This document shows, piece after piece, positions 43,474 to 57,853 of a stretch of 64,000 nt of DNA. Below the pieces are notes generated by a model that did not search any database, was not told the DNA's origin, and worked only from the letters and a program-made list of their open reading frames with translations. The stretch is from Siphonodentalium dalli (lineage: Eukaryota; Mollusca; Scaphopoda; Gadilida; Siphonodentaliidae). The stretch's first letter is position 1. Each line of letters opens with the position of its first letter. Made by a program: the position numbers and the translations under genes. The DNA is taken from assembly GCA_032622095.1 (NCBI GenBank), contig CP136065.1:40367503-40431502 (forward strand). The letters run 5' to 3'.

Positions 43474-46400
43474 GTATAATTATTTACAATTTGAAGCCAT
43501 TTTTCTAAATCACGTGTGATGGTTTAATTTTAATTTTATTTTCATCTGTCATTCTGTGATCTATAAAGATAGTGTGGTGTCTAGTGACTATAACTGGCTA
43601 ACGGCGTGTAAAATATGATGTTAGTGATATTTACTGTTATGATGAATAGTAATCAGGTAATGTCTTCTATCTTGTGTGAGATGAAGACTCCAATGTGTTT
43701 GTTTTTTTTATTCGAAAATAATGCAGTAATTTCACTCAGACAAATTGAGTAGTAATTTCCAACATTCTGAATTTCTGACATTGATGATTTCTATGGACTG
43801 CATGCACTTTGTCAAGCTTGTGGAACAATGATTGTAGCTATTGTCAATTTTATTTTTTAAACAAGACATAACATTTAACTGGCGACGCCGACAGGGCTAG
43901 GTAAATTGTCAATGTGTGCTATAAATTTATTTTTGAGAATGAGAATTGTTTTTCCCTGGAATTCAACACTTCAAGTTCAATCAATTCAATGTCTTCAAAT
44001 ATTCCCAGATTCCAATGATTCCATTGATTTTTCAAAAAACCTTTGAGTTGCTATCTTCATGTCAGTATGACTATGAGTGTTGTCACTTGACCTAGTTTAT
44101 AATAATTTATAAAATAAAAAAATAACTAAATTCACCAACTTTATAATGGATACTAATGCACTAAATTGCAAATTGCAAGCCGACCCCCACCAGAATAATG
44201 TGTATTGTTTTGGATACTGTATGAAATGTCACACCCATTTATATACAACTCATTATTATGTAACTTGCTGTGGAGATTTGCATGGAAATCCCCATTAAAA
44301 ATTGGTCACTTGACCTCCCAGTTTAATTTAAATAACACTAAATTACCAGCATCTATTGTTTTGGTGCTTGTCATCATTACCTGTATACATGTGCTGCTGC
44401 TATATGTATATATTTTTAAAATTTATTTTCTAGATTAGAGCGATGGATCATAAACAGCCGGAGGGTTGATTTTGATAGGGAGAAAATGTCTCAATATGTC
44501 TTTTGTGACAACCATTTTGAAGGCTCACAATTCATGTGCGCTACAGATAAGGGAACATCAAAACCAAGAAAGCGGTTGATGCCAAGTGCTATCCCAACAC
44601 TTTTTGATATTCCTAATCCACCAAAATCTGTCACAATGAAGAGATCCCACCCAATAAATTTCAAGCCTTCAGCTTATTCAAAGAAGCGAAAAGTCGCTTG
44701 TCAGCTTGCAAATCAGCCATCTAAATCTGTTCCTTCTGAAAATATTCCTGACCATTGTTATTCAATGAATACATCAATGTCAGCCCCTACTCCTTCAGAG
44801 AGTGTTCCAGACCATAATTATCCAATACAAAACTCAGGGGTCCAAGATACACCTCAGATAAAAGTTTCATATCTACTTGCCGATTCAAAGGAAAAGGTTA
44901 AAAAAGTCACAACAAATCTGAGAGTTGCTAAACATCGCCATAAAAAATCAATTGCGAAAGTGAAGCGAGAGCTCCAACTTCAACCAAAGCCAAAGTCACT
45001 CCTTGAAGATGTTTTACAAAAACTTCCCCAATTGGTTTCAGAACCTGGCAGGACTTTGATAGCTTCTCTATTGCAAAATTCCCAGAGAAAGAAAACGGGC
45101 CATAGATGGAATCAAAAAATGAAATTAATGTGTCTTGCTATATACTATCACAGCAGGAAAGCTTATTCTTTTCTGAGCAAAACTTTTTCCCTTCCTAGCA
45201 TCAGTACTATTAAAAGACCTTTGACCCTTATAACAGTCACAACTGGGTTTTGTTCTGATATTATTAACATTGTAATGAGGAAGATTCAAACCTTCAAGGA
45301 TATTGACAAAGAATGCATACTATGTTTTGATGAAATGTCCATAAAAACAAGTTTGGCGTATGATCAAAAGGCAGATTCGATTGTGGGTCTTGCTGATCAT
45401 GGAGCTATGGGAACAACAAAGGACCCAGGTACCCATGCCCTTGTCTTTATGGCCAGAGGTATTTTCACCAACTGGAAACAACCCTTGGGCTATTTCATAT
45501 CTCATAATGCCACCAATGCACCTCTATTGAAAGAGCTACTGTATGAGTGTTTAGATGCTGTCAGCAGGTTGGGTTTGAATGTCAGGGCTGTTATTGCAGA
45601 TCAGGGATCCAGTAATACAAGTCTTATTCAAGGGATTTTGGGTGCTACCATCAACAAACCATATTTTGAGTACAAAGGAAAGAAATATTTTGCTATGTAT
45701 GATCCACCACATCTCTTGAAATCTGTCCGAAACAATCTAATGAAGCATCAATTTAAAGTTGGATCTAAAACTGCTTCTTGGGAATATATAAGAAAAATGC
45801 ATGAAATAGAGTCCACTACATCGGTAGGGCTTCGACTAGCTCCTAAGATTACTAAAAAGCACATTGAGGTTACAAGTTTCACCAAGATGAAAGTAAAACT
45901 TGCTTCACAAATATTCAGTCACACTGTAGGTTCAGCACTCTATTGTTACTTATTCAATGGAGTCATTTCTACTGACGCAGGTTATACTGCAGAGTTTGTT
46001 CAGAAAATGGACAAGCTTTTTGATTGTTTTAACAGCAGTACATTGAAGAGCGCAAAATTATTCAAACGAGCCATCCAGTTGAATAGCCCTCATTTTGAAT
46101 TTTTGGCTGATATGGAGAAAACTTTCTCTAAGCTTGACGTTGTTGGGGGGAAAAATGTTCAGTGTATTCAAGGCTGGCGTTTAACTATTTCTGCTTTGTT
46201 GAAATTATGGGAAGATATCTCTGATAAAGAATCTGGGCTTGATGTGAAATTCTTGTTAACAAGAAGATTGAATCAGGACTGTCTTGAGAATTTTTTCAGT
46301 AGTGTTAGGCAGAGAGGTGGTTTCCGTGACAATCCAAATTCAAAACAGTTCGGGGAAACTTTTAAACAACTTGTTGTTAATTCTCTACTTATTCCGCCAG

Positions 46401-47077
46401 AAGGGTCAAATTGCCAACCTGATGCAGCTGTACAAATTTTTGACATAAAGTGCCTGAAACAGACACCAAAAGTTAAGGAACAAACATCCATTCAAAATAC
46501 TGATCACCTTGAAACCTTAGATGATATTGTGAATGTAAATCCAGAATTAGCTGTGGTTTCTTCCACTGACTTCGTTCCCAGTTGTCAGACATTACCTCAG
46601 AAAAATGCTCTTGTCTATGTGGCAGGATACATGTGTAGAAAATTTTTATTGAAACATAAGTGTGTCTCCTGTTCTTCACTTATGAAACTGGATAATCCAA
46701 AGTTCTCCAATCAGTCTCAAGTATTTTCATTTTGCAAGGGCTATTCCCATTTATCTGGAGATTTTGGAGGCTTAACCATGCCAAGTAATGAATTTGTACA
46801 ATGTCTCAAAGCATGTGAAGATGTGGTTGTTAATAATTTGATGGACTTGATACATGTGAAAGGAATTGGTAATAAATTGTTCAGAATGTTCAGTTCTAAA
46901 GTAGATCTTAGTTGGTTCACCAATACTAGCACAGAGTGCACTCAATTGTTAAATCAACTATTCAGAAGATATATATCTATGCGGATCCATTATGCAGTCA
47001 AATATTTCAATCAAGCATTGAACAGTCAACCAAAAAATAAACGCAGCAGGAAGCTGTTGAAATTGATGCATTTGTGA
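43328..47077 (+). CDS. THAP-domain P-element-type transposase (THAP9-like), two exons
   Basis: Join 43328-43473 and 44434-47077: donor GTATAA, acceptor TTTTCTAG, phase 2; 929 aa without an internal stop. Residues 21-106 form a THAP zinc finger (Cys22, Cys27, Cys73, His76, W53, and AIPTLF at 101-106), the DNA-binding domain of P transposases. A basic coiled stretch (~165-190) is followed by an HTH-like segment (NQKMKLMCLAIYYHSRKAYS). The RNase H-like core has candidate catalytic residues Asp348 (CFDEMSIK), Asp438 (IADQGSSN) and Glu667 (NQDCLENFFSS). DPPHLLKSVRNN at ~472 marks the inserted GTP-binding region. Spacing D-E is 229, close to Drosophila P. A zinc-ribbon-like CKGYSHLSG and C-terminal tail follow. 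It is either an active element or a host-domesticated gene; flanking TIRs were not found. Confidence 0.92.
44434..47077 (+). CDS. Exon 2 of the P-type transposase
   Basis: Begins after TTTTCTAG with LERWIINSRRVDFDREK, completing the THAP finger, and carries all the rest of the protein to TGA at 47075-47077. The first ATG inside (44486) is not the real start because it would cut the finger in half. Confidence 0.93.
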
Positions 47078-49571
47078 ATGTGTCTGCCTGTAATAATATG
47101 AGTATGGAAGATTAATTTTGTCAGAAAATTATGTCTTAATATGACTTATAGACAATCCTAAAATTTTCAGCTTTGTTTGTGTGGCTAAGTGTTTAATCAC
47201 AATGTTTTTCATATTAAGGTTTATAATGTTTCAATAGTGATCAGTACATGTATGGATGTGGTAATTTGTGCAAGACTAGATGTACTAATTGACTCTATGG
47301 TTGTGCCCCCCCCCAAGTTTGAAGTCTACTGCTGAAATGTATAAATATTAAGTTTAATCTCTTCTGTTAATTTTTCACACCTAGCTTCCAAACTTAATTG
47401 TATGCCTCTCTGGACTGTGCAGGTGCCTCATGGCATGCACGCTGGCTTTGGTCATTTATGGCTATTTTTTCTAGAGGGACCTGCATATACACAATGTGCC
47501 ATAATGTACATGTAGCATAAAAACGAGAATGAATGGGGATGCATATATAATGAATTCACCCTGCACATTTACAGTGATTAGGGACTGACAATGACATACA
47601 CATGTACTTAAAGTCATGTTAAGTTAAAAAAATACGCTTCGCAATGCAAGTGGTGTGTCATTTAAACATTTTCATGTCAACTACACACTTGAGATCCCCA
47701 TTTCTGTCTTATTCCACTGACATATTTCAAGTCCCTGATGATAACCATCGAAGATGACTGCCTCAAAACAACAATCCTACTCTCATGACATTATAAAATT
47801 CTTTATAATTTATGAAAACTAATTAAATCCTGATGGTATAGTAAAATTATCAACTTTGCCTACATCGTATCATATAATTTGTATGTGGCATTTCCAACGA
47901 TGCTACACATATGTGGCTATTTTTACATTCTGTTTCACATCTTTGTCATACGCTTCGCCAGAAATTTTTTTAATTTTGAGGCATTTATCTTCAACATTGA
48001 TCGTCATGGATTTCAGATGTCAGTCGAATCCGAGAAAGAGGGCTTTCACGAGCAATGGAAATAAAACAAGTCACACAGAGGGCTGTTTTGTGAAGCCTAT
48101 TTTTCTTAATTGAAACATATCTATGTTGCTCAGGAGCATAATATATGGTCAGGCTATAATCACAGTACAGGGTGTATTTGTTAACATGTATACATACTAG
48201 TACCTGTCCATTCTATCGTGTTTTGTGAAACACCCACAGCCTTCCAAAAACTAAAATTTAGGCATAAATTATAGGCAATTGTTCATATCGAGAGGCATCT
48301 GCCAGTCAGAGAGGCATTCATAAGTTTGAATGGTAGGTGCAATTTTAAAAAAAATTGAAATTCAATGCCCATCTTATTGAGATATAATAAATACTGATAT
48401 CTAGGTATTCGAAGTTTGACTGATCACGGTGGAGGGTGTACAATTTTTAGGGTCAGTCGGTATAAATCGACTGTCACAATCAGGATTGGGTGCGGAGTAT
48501 AAACTGCCTGTGGGCTGGGTTGTCGTGCCTGTACTTGGGCCGACCCAGTCGCTCAAATCCGTGACAGGTTCCATAGTCCATAGGTGTGTATTACTGTGTA
48601 ATATATGTATAAACTGCCTGGAGTTGGGTTCTCGCTTCATTTCCCCTGATAATAATATGAACAATGTTTATTACATAGAGCAGACACTAAAATTCACAAA
48701 CTTTATCACTAATGCTGATAAGTGATATACCGGTAGTGTAGTTATTGCATAAATATAGCACATTGGCATCATATGCTTTCTTCACTCAAGGTATGGTGTT
48801 GGTTTCTTAATGTTTTGGGTTTTCTTTCCATTGTCATTTTTATGTTTCGGTTTGACCTTATTTTTTGTTATTTTTTTAATTTCAAAATTGATTTCATACA
48901 TGTATTTTAGTCATATTTCATTTTCAGGGTCTGAGTACTTATTCGCAAAACCACAGAATTTGACAGAATACTTAATTTTGCCTGTTTTTTTTTAGCTTCC
49001 CTTGAAAATGCTACAAGTAGACAGCATACTTATTAAGTAAAGAATTGACTCAATTATTTTCAGTGGTTAATGCCCTCTCGATTGGTGTCATAATTGTATG
49101 TCATTGTGTCTGTGTGTGACTAGGCAGACTTTATTTTTCTCAGTTATATTGATCATTTACATGTAGTTCATTTTTTTTAAACCTGAAAATACTTCTGTTG
49201 ATTCATCAGTGATATTGGTTGAAAATGTCAACTATTTTCCAATTACTCTTGGCTGGTATATTTTTGTTCGGACGTTTATTAATGATGTAATGTATTGCTG
49301 GGAATTTTCCTTCAGTATACCCTTCTGTTTTGAAAGTAGTATCAGTCATTTGTTTAATATATCCTTGTTCTTTATATTTTTTCTATTTCTTGACAAATAT
49401 TTTGAAAATAATTTTCCATGAATTAACTGAAAACAAGTGAGCATTATACAGTGTAACACACACCAGTCATGGCAACTACCATAATGCATGCGAACTTTCC
49501 TGAACATTTGAAGTTGTACAAGCAAGGTCTCAATGTATTAAAATTAACTGCTTTTAAATTAATAATTTCAG
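47078..49571. other. 3' flank of the transposase gene, non-coding
   Basis: AT-rich; a C9 tract near 47310, frequent TACATGTA motifs, and no inverted copy of the 43226-43327 region was found, so the right end of a possible P element is not visible. A 264-bp minus-strand frame near 48401 has no family I recognise. Confidence 0.45.
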
Positions 49572-50790
49572 GAAGTGTACAGTCATGATAACATCTTGAT
49601 GGGTCAACAAGTTCAGGAGCAGCATGGGTCCAAAATGGTCCACATGAGAAATATTGATATCCTAGCTATTTGGATTTAGGTAGGTACATGTATATGAAGA
49701 GTATCAGAATTGGATTGGTGCTCACCTTAAAAGGGAACTTGCCTAAATCCAATCTGTTATAACACACCTTCTAATATATTCAACCGTAACTATGAAATAA
49801 ATAACGAAATTTGATTCAAGGATTATGCTAAAGCTTCCCTATATGTGGTATAACCACAATTAACGGATGTGGAATGGGGTACATTAAGCATGTATCATTT
49901 GAGTAGTCCCCCTTTAACTGTGAGCTGCTATTTAGCTTGATATCGTCTTCAAACAGCCCAATTCAAATGGATTTTAACAGTTTTAGAAATATGGCATGTT
50001 CCAGTTTGTTTGCAGTTGACCATATTTTGTGATATGAAACAATTTTAATTGATGGCTATTTGATGTGTTATGAAGAAAAGATATTGGATATAAAAAAAGA
50101 GTAACTTTGTTTTATAATGATGGTTTCAAAGAATTTGAGACAATTTTATTTGCCATTCTAGGAAATTGGTTATGCATGTCTAATTTAGGTGACCAATTAC
50201 ATAATTTGGTCTGGTCAGATGTCATTGGCCAACAATTATTTACATTATGTATTGAATAAATGTGTAGTTTATAATTGTAATAAGCTTGATCATTCAAACC
50301 AGACATATGCCTTTAATGTAGTGTCCCTTTTTTCCAGCATGTAGCTTGCTCTGACTTCATGGGTGATATGACTCTGCTCAGGATGAGTTCCAAGACCAAA
50401 GGAATTTAACTTCAACTTCATGCGCTGTGCCGCTGTCAACTCCGGATCAAGGTAGCTGAAGATTTAATGATGCTCAATAAGGAAAGAACGTGTTCACATA
50501 CATTGTAGATAGCTTGCTCTGGCTGCACTGTGTATTCAAATGAGTGTTATGTCTGAATGTGTTCCAGACAAAAGGAATTCCAACTGCATATGCGGTCAAC
50601 TCTGGATAACAACTGGACAGAGAAGTAATTCAGCTGCATGTGCGGTCAACTCTGGATCACAACTGGACAGAGATAAAATTCAACTGCATGTGCCGTCAAC
50701 TCTGGGTCACAACAAGCTGATGTTTCATTGAATCTCAATGAGGAATGACCTGTTTATTTTGTATACATGTTTATGATTTCATCAATAAAT
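49572..50790 (+). ncRNA. Possible non-coding transcript, terminal exons, copy 1
   Basis: An acceptor-like AATTTCAG at 49572 precedes a segment (ATAACATCTTGATGGGTCAA) that reappears at 59686. TTTTTTCCAGCATG at 50332 is followed by three tandem ~52-bp units (GCGGTCAACTCTGGATCACA, ~50590-50715) and AATAAATTATAAAC at ~50784. Similar text ends at 59995. No open frame is conserved. This is an inference from paired conservation and processing-like signals. Confidence 0.35.
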
Positions 50791-52120
50791 TATAAACTTC
50801 AGATCTTCTCTTTTTATCACATGGTTCTTATGACATAGCACCTTGTGTAGTTCTAATGTCCATTTCTCGCCTGTTCTTGTACGGTATGTAATTTCCAAGT
50901 TATTACTTTACTTATATTTAAATGTATGCAGTATTGTTTTTCGATCAGATTTGCATTTAGCACAGATCTGTTCACAAAACATATGGTAGTAAGTGTACAT
51001 ATACTGCATGAATTTAAATACAAGGAAGGTAGCCAAACTTCCCTAGAAATAAATTAGTGGGATCACAGCTGGGGTTCCAAGTCAATAGTCGGCATATGAT
51101 ATTTAGTTGTATAAAGATTATGTATCTGTTATTTGAAAACCAAATTTCTTTAAAAGAGGGAACCAGGTTTATAATTCTTCTGAACATTGGGGGTTTTAAA
51201 TGACTACTATAAATAAATCAGATTCCATATGTTAAAAAAATGGCTTTATATGAAATATAAAATGCAAAAATGGCTTTATATTTCATAAATTAGTCTAATG
51301 TTGGTGTACAATTTAATCTGAGGCATGCACAATATGCCAGTTAATTTTGTTTTATTTTTAATTAACTAGTCAACATGGAATTTGTTATGGGGGGGGGGGG
51401 GGCTGGACCCGAGATTCTTGGAAGGACTGAGTGACCCTCTACTTCACCCCTCTCAATTCCCAGACATTGATTATATGTATAAAATATGACCTATGTTCAA
51501 GCTGAATCTTAAGTCTAATAAATGCCTTCTTTCTTATCAAATTAACTACATAGTTTCGCTTCAAAAAAGACCATCTTTAACAATTCTTTGGATGTACTTT
51601 CTGGTACAGATTATCATACAATGTGCTGCATTTAATTTGTTCATACAATGTAATATAGTTTGGGCAGACCTGTCACCAAAATAGTGACCACATGGACCTC
51701 AAATGGCTTGTTATTTAGGCTTGAATGGTATACCGGTAGGTCATTTTAAATATATCCTCAATGTCAAGACATAGCAAAAATTGGAGTGAGTACTCCATGG
51801 CAGGGAGACTGGCTGGTATAAATCATTCCATAACTTCCAAGTGGGGCTTAGGTTCAAATTTAGAACCTGTAGGTGACTAAAATGTAGGTTTATATTTATG
51901 TGTTCTACTTATTTGGGTAGGAGTGTTATCCCTTCAACACAAACAACCCGCATAACACTGATATTCCATTTCCCTCACTCTGTATTAGTTGATATATCTG
52001 TCGGTTGTGACATTTAGAAATTTATGGGTGTGAGAGTTGTGGTGGTTGACCAGAATTAAGACACATAAAAAGAAAGGTAATAACATATCTCTACTCTGGC
52101 TAATGTCCAAGCAGAAGAGC
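50791..52120. other. Non-coding with small repeats
   Basis: Holds a two-unit repeat AAAAATGGCTTTATAT at 51235-51290 and a G14 run at 51389-51402. No gene. Confidence 0.45.
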
Positions 52121-52530
52121 TCATATTCCACCAGCACAAAACCTGGAAAGTTCTGTCAGGGAACCTTATAAAGTCAAAAAATAACGCCGGGAATATATTC
52201 CATAGTCATCGGTTTCTTAATAATGTACTTCACTGCAGGTGTAACTCGAAATCTTACGATTTATGTGACTGAGCAAATTTTTTCTGCGTGGCTTACAATT
52301 ATTGAATTTTTCCAGGGTATGAATTAATTTATTGCAATATCTGCTCACAAAAAAAAGGCACTGCATGGAATCTCAAGCTGGGACCACCCCATAATGTGAA
52401 GTAGATTATTGAGGAACATGTATTAACTAAGAAATATATTCCCTGCCTTGTTTGTTCAATGTTATAAAGCTCCCTGTCGTAATGGTCAGAACATCTAAAA
52501 GTTTCCAGGTTTTGTACTGGTGGAATATGA
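52121..52530. mobile_element. TIR MITE, TCATATTCCACCAG family
   Basis: Ends TCATATTCCACCAGCACAAA and TTTTGTACTGGTGGAATATGA; the arms extend through ACCTGGAAA/TTTCCAGGT and beyond CAGGGA. 410 bp. No ORF. Confidence 0.82.
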
Positions 52531-52767
52531 TCTATGTACAGGCGTTAGCCCCGAGATTATGGCATGATCAACTACACGTATCACGTATGTATCCGTGGAA
52601 TGATAATAATCATAATGAGTAATAATTAGTAGTATGGACATATAGTATGTATGCATATACACGGAGTAGTGAACCCCTTATAGTGTCGGTTAACGTGTAG
52701 TTATAAGACTAAAACCCGTACGAAATCGTGGGGAAATAAAACGCTTGTCGTAAAAGCGAATATCGGG

Positions 52768-53087
52768 CAGTTTTTCAATATGCCGCAAACAACACCGAAT
52801 TGCGGGCACTTTCTATTTCAGGAAAACCTATCTTAAACAAAATCGCATTCTTAGGCATTCAGTTAATGTCACCTAAAATGCATAATGTTAGAAAGTTAGT
52901 ATAAAGTACTTTTATTACGAATATCTCTCCCCAACCTACGCGAACTCGATGTAAATACAACGTAAAATTATCTCCCCCTAGTTTTCTGAACTACCTTAAC
53001 GCTTGAGGGCCAACGCAATGGCGACGTCCAGTAGCGTTACAGTTTGATAACCATGAGTGCGACGTCTATCCTATTATTAGTCTATGG
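52768..53087 (+). repeat. 320-bp direct repeat, left copy
   Basis: About 95 percent similar by eye to 60845-61162, same orientation, from TTTTTCAATATGCC through CTTGAGGGCCAACGCAATGG to TAGTCTATGG. No TG...CA ends, no inverted termini. Confidence 0.9.
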
Positions 53088-56000
53088 CCGAGATTAGGAA
53101 TTCACCTAACGGCAATATTGGCGCGTAGGAATATCTAACATTGAAGCGGTGAACCGGACTATACATTGCGACAGGTTATTGAATGAATAACCCCCCTAGT
53201 AGAGGCTCTTATGTACTCCCGTGTGCACTTTGTGAAGAAATATAGCCACTATGCCATTGACGTTGCTAGATATCTCAGGCACCAGAAAACAAATGTTAGA
53301 CACCTTGGGGTCGCGACTGGGTGGATTTATGACGTCATCAAGATGGCCGCCATCCAAAATTTCACAGTATGCACTGAGTCAGTTTGATTAATATCTACTT
53401 GTGAATTTATTATAGAATTTGATTATCTCACCACTGACGTGAAACTAATACACCATACTTCCACTTGGCAGAAAAAGTGGCCACCACAAACCAAGATGGC
53501 CGCCAAAATGGCGACCGAAATTCGGAAAATTTATGATTTTTCACACTTTCCTCTTGAATCATTAACCGATGTTTGAAATTTGTAACTAATAAAGACCTAA
53601 ATTTTAATAAATTCTAATACTAAACCATTTTTACAACAGAATATGTCAAATTTCGGATCTTGTTCCTGTCAGCTATCTTTAAAATGTGAATTCAAAAATG
53701 TGCTATGAAAGTTAACCAAAATTCAATTATGTGATTCTAGCCAAGAGTTGAACAGAAAATAGCTGAATTTGATGAAGACAATGTAAATATGTTTTAAATA
53801 TGTGAATTGCCATATAGTTACACTGAAAATAGTGCATTTTTGGTTTAAGATGGCGGCCAAGATGGCTGCAAAAATGGAGAAATCACCCAAATCTGCCCAA
53901 TATTCATTGATATCACTCATGTGTTGGGGAAAAGTAAATATATGTGAATATGTGCTACTTATTCGTGGAAATCCATGGACTTATGGAATAATTTGTAAAT
54001 TTAGTGAACCACATACCTGCTTATATCCGAGAATTCAACAGAATTATACCACGACATTTAAATCAAATCATAATCATGGCAGCCACACAACATTGCAGAA
54101 TGGGCACTGAGTGAGTAAGAAAATAATTTAACACAGAAAACGACAAATATTTCTACGGCAATGATGAAATTGCACCAAGCTTCCTTTTGAAAGAACAAGT
54201 TTGATAAAAAACCAAGATGGCTGTCAAAATGGCGACCGAAATATAGAAATGTGTTGAATTGTCTCACATGCCCCTGACATCATTTTCGGTTATTTGTAAA
54301 ATGTAGTGAGTAGGACTTATCTTTGTTTTTATCAGTTATGACACCAAGTACTTTGGATAACATATTATGCTGTAATTTTGTGTCTAATTGTTGTCCATAT
54401 TCCGAAAAATGCAAATTAAATAATTCGCTATGTAATTTCACCAACAAAACTTGCTTCTCGAGGTTCTAGATTAACCTTGGACAAAAATAGGCATAATAAA
54501 ATAAACAAAAGTGTACACAGTTTTAAATAACGTTATTGTCATTCAATTACACTCAACATTGATCTATTTGACCCAAGATGGTCGCCAGAATGGCCGCTAA
54601 AACTCACAGTTATAAAATTTGACAAATGTTTATATTCTCAAACGGCATTTAGCAAAGGAGGTGGATATATTCGCCCAAACTAAATTAGATACTATCATGT
54701 TAAGGTATATTGTGACTATGTTTGACCAAACATAGTTTGTTTATAACCGAGAATATATCAGAATGGACTCTTAGAAACCTAACATGAAATTCCCCAATAT
54801 AATTTAAACGATCCTGCCCGTTTCCTGGGAAGGAAGTAAAACCGGATATGTGCTGACTGTATCATTATGAGAGCATAACGAGTACTCGAACGCAAAAGAA
54901 TCCCTGCAGTCATAATACAGACAGAACTCCAACTTTATGGCTATACTATTTCGTTTGGGGCAGATCTGCTTTATTCGTTGTCTATTCTTGATGAAATGTT
55001 GGCCACGTTGATTTCGCCCGGCTACAAACATTTAGAAGATTCAGGAACATTACCACACCTTGACTTCATCGAAGTCGAAGTTGCATTGCTATCATACTGC
55101 CACCGGGAAATATAATTGCTCAACTTAGAAATACACAGGCATTACATGTTAGTGCAAACCTTATTCCGTATCTAATTATGAAACAGTTGTGTCTAATAAG
55201 ATACAATAAGGGAAGATTGCATTTTTCAGTTTCTTGTTTTGGCATATCTGTTTCATCACCCGAAATTCGTTTGAATAGTTGAGACATTGTCACACTTCAA
55301 GACGTGAGTCAGCACATGTACCACTCTTGTTATTTCGTCGAATAGTTGGTCACAGTGATGGTGGTCTATCTACAACCATCTCACCCCAGCAACTACAGTT
55401 GAATTACAACCTCCTCTCGCAGGCTAACATCAGAGCTCACCATAAAACTCTCCGACTGCATGTCGGAGACTCCATATAGAATGTTTGCTTCGGTTGTGGC
55501 ATGGAGAGTCCATAATACAGATTTAATAAATAAATTTCAATACTGCCGCTGACCTCATAGCAGATACATTGCATATTCACTTCGATGTAGTCTAACAGAA
55601 CTGTGCACATAACCGAGTTAATGCTGGTCATTTTATTTTAGAGTATCTCAAAACATCAGTATCGGGCAAAAATAGCATAAGGTTTGTCATTCTCCATGTC
55701 GAGTGCAGCAAGTGACAATAACGGCTCCCCAACTTCTTCCTGGTTGTGAAACAAAATATATCGTGAAATCAACATGCCTATGCCTAGTGTCTGGATGTGT
55801 AGTGATGAATTACCTCATCGAAACACCAGCAGCTCATCTATGATCCATGCTATATGATGGTGCATCGAAGCAAGTGAATACAGTGACGGGTCATCAAGAT
55901 CATTTAATGGGACGTTTATTAATATTTCTTGCAAAACGTCCACATGGGGACATTCATTAGCATTATACAGCAACTGTTAGTTCTCAGAAAGTAAAGATCT

Positions 56001-57220
56001 TCGAATCACAGAAACCACGCAATCTCGAACGAAATCGTTTAATTGTCCATCGAACACATATAGTTTATACAATTTAAACTGTACAACCATATTAGTCTGA
56101 TCCACAAGTAGGCCAATTACAAGCTGGGAATATAGATACTGCGCAAAAGTTGGAAGTAACAGTTACAATGTTATGCTTCAATTGAGAGAAGATTGTGGAT
56201 TATTAGCTATTTGAAGAGTCCATAACTGAAATTGACTTGAACTATTGCTCAGAAAGGTATAAGATTTCAACGTGTAACGACCTGTGTTTTCTGCAGACCT
56301 GATTTCATTGCAGTGGGGTATCAAATGTTCCTGTATAAAACATCTGGAAGGAATACTACAAACTTTCCACCCAATAATCATACATGTGCCTCAACATCTC
56401 GGTGAGTTCAATTTCCTCTAGAGCCAAGTCGAACTGTGTATTTGGTGCGGGAAATTATTATTAGTTTTATCTGGAACATTGCCGATAGCCGATACAATTA
56501 CAGAAATGCAGGCATTTAAACACAATTTGGTGTGAATATGTTTCTTGTATGACATTTTGATGAGACGGCATAACGCAAGTATGGAAGAACGTCGATCACA
56601 TGTGACAAATATGACATGGGTGTATCTAATATAAATTTGATGCATGCATAAGTTCTGCACAGGAGTATATGCAGTATATGCAATGTCCAGAAAACGATCT
56701 CTGTGGAACTGAAATATACCAATTGAACTCATTATATGAGGCTATCTTCCTATCCTAGCTCGATCAAAATCAGCCACACTTTCGCAAATCTTTGGTGTGT
56801 AGTCAGTGAGTTGACCTATGAGCTGTCCAGTGCTCCACGGCAGTTTCTGTTTTGGTACGAACCTGAACATAATTTACCTCTAGTCGCTATATATCGCATG
56901 TAATATAATAAGCAGAGGTCTGGTAGAAATCCGCCAACGCGATTCTTCTTCGCAGAAGACACATAGAGCGCACATCTGAAGGCTCTCGTTTGGTAGTCTG
57001 CGACAAAGCAATTACTGTCGTATAATCCCCTGATGCACACACGCAATTTGAACAATATGTTATTTAAGGACGAGCAATTGTAAAGATTCTCAGTTTCACA
57101 AAGTATACCCTGTGTTTTCGTACATGGATATTAATAAGAACGACGAATCACAAATATGAGCTCCTATTCATATATTGGGACTGAGTATTCTGATGTCTAA
57201 TATAATAAAACTATGCGTTT

Positions 57221-57366
57221 ACATTAATTAACGACCACAGCGCCGTATCCCCCAATAACCTACACATACTACATTAATTAACGATCACAGCGCCGTATCC
57301 CCCGATAACCCACACAAACTACATTAATTAACGATCACAGCGCCGTATCCCCCAATAACCCACTAA
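57221..57366. repeat. 50-bp tandem repeat, three units
   Basis: Units start at 57221, 57271 and 57321 with ACATTAATTAACGA.CACAG and CGCCGTATCCCC. Nearly identical. Confidence 0.95.
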
Positions 57367-57628
57367 GTATTAAGCATGTTAACATGGAAGATGTCTAATG
57401 TCAACGCTGTATATGCCGATGTACATGTAATGATGGATGTAATCAGCATATATTCAGATTTTGATATTTTCAAATAGGTCAACATCAGATGAATTTATCT
57501 ACTTTTCGTGGTTTCTGTTTCCATTCTCATGAAATCTCGGATATAAGCAGCTACTGTTCGCAAAATATTCATATTGTACACTAGTAGTGAATGGTCCATG
57601 TATTGAGGGACCGAATATTATAACAATT

Positions 57629-57853
57629 AATACATAATAGCTCAATGTCCATAGCTTTCGGGCCACGCCCTTCAGTGGAATCATAGTATATGAAAATTAC
57701 ATTTTGCAGCAGCAGTCACTGACAATGATCGACATTTCATTGCAGTGTGATATCAAATTTAGACTGCTGCTGCAAAATGTAATTTTCATATACTATGATT
57801 CCACTGAAGAAAGGCGTGACCCGAAAGCTATGGACATTGAGCTATTATGTATT
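57629..57853. repeat. 225-bp inverted repeat inside the foldback element
   Basis: Arms of ~85 bp (AATACATAATAGCTCAATGT ... TTTTGCAGCAGCAG) with few mismatches and a ~50-bp loop. Sits at the inner edge of the right half of the 53.2-59.2 kb element. Confidence 0.9.

Noticed and set aside
44205-44438. Separate small membrane protein before the transposase
   Set aside because: It lies within the intron of the transposase gene, ends at the intron's 3' splice site, and has no recognisable family.
48401-48664. Secreted-protein exon with DLSDWVGPSTGTTTQP
   Set aside because: A vague resemblance to TSP1-like text only; no cysteine pattern, no splice sites that fit, and no neighbours of a gene.
53802-54110. 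102-aa frame with AAKMAAKMEKSPK
   Set aside because: It comes from AAGATGGCNGC repeat blocks of the foldback element, and similar text recurs at other blocks.
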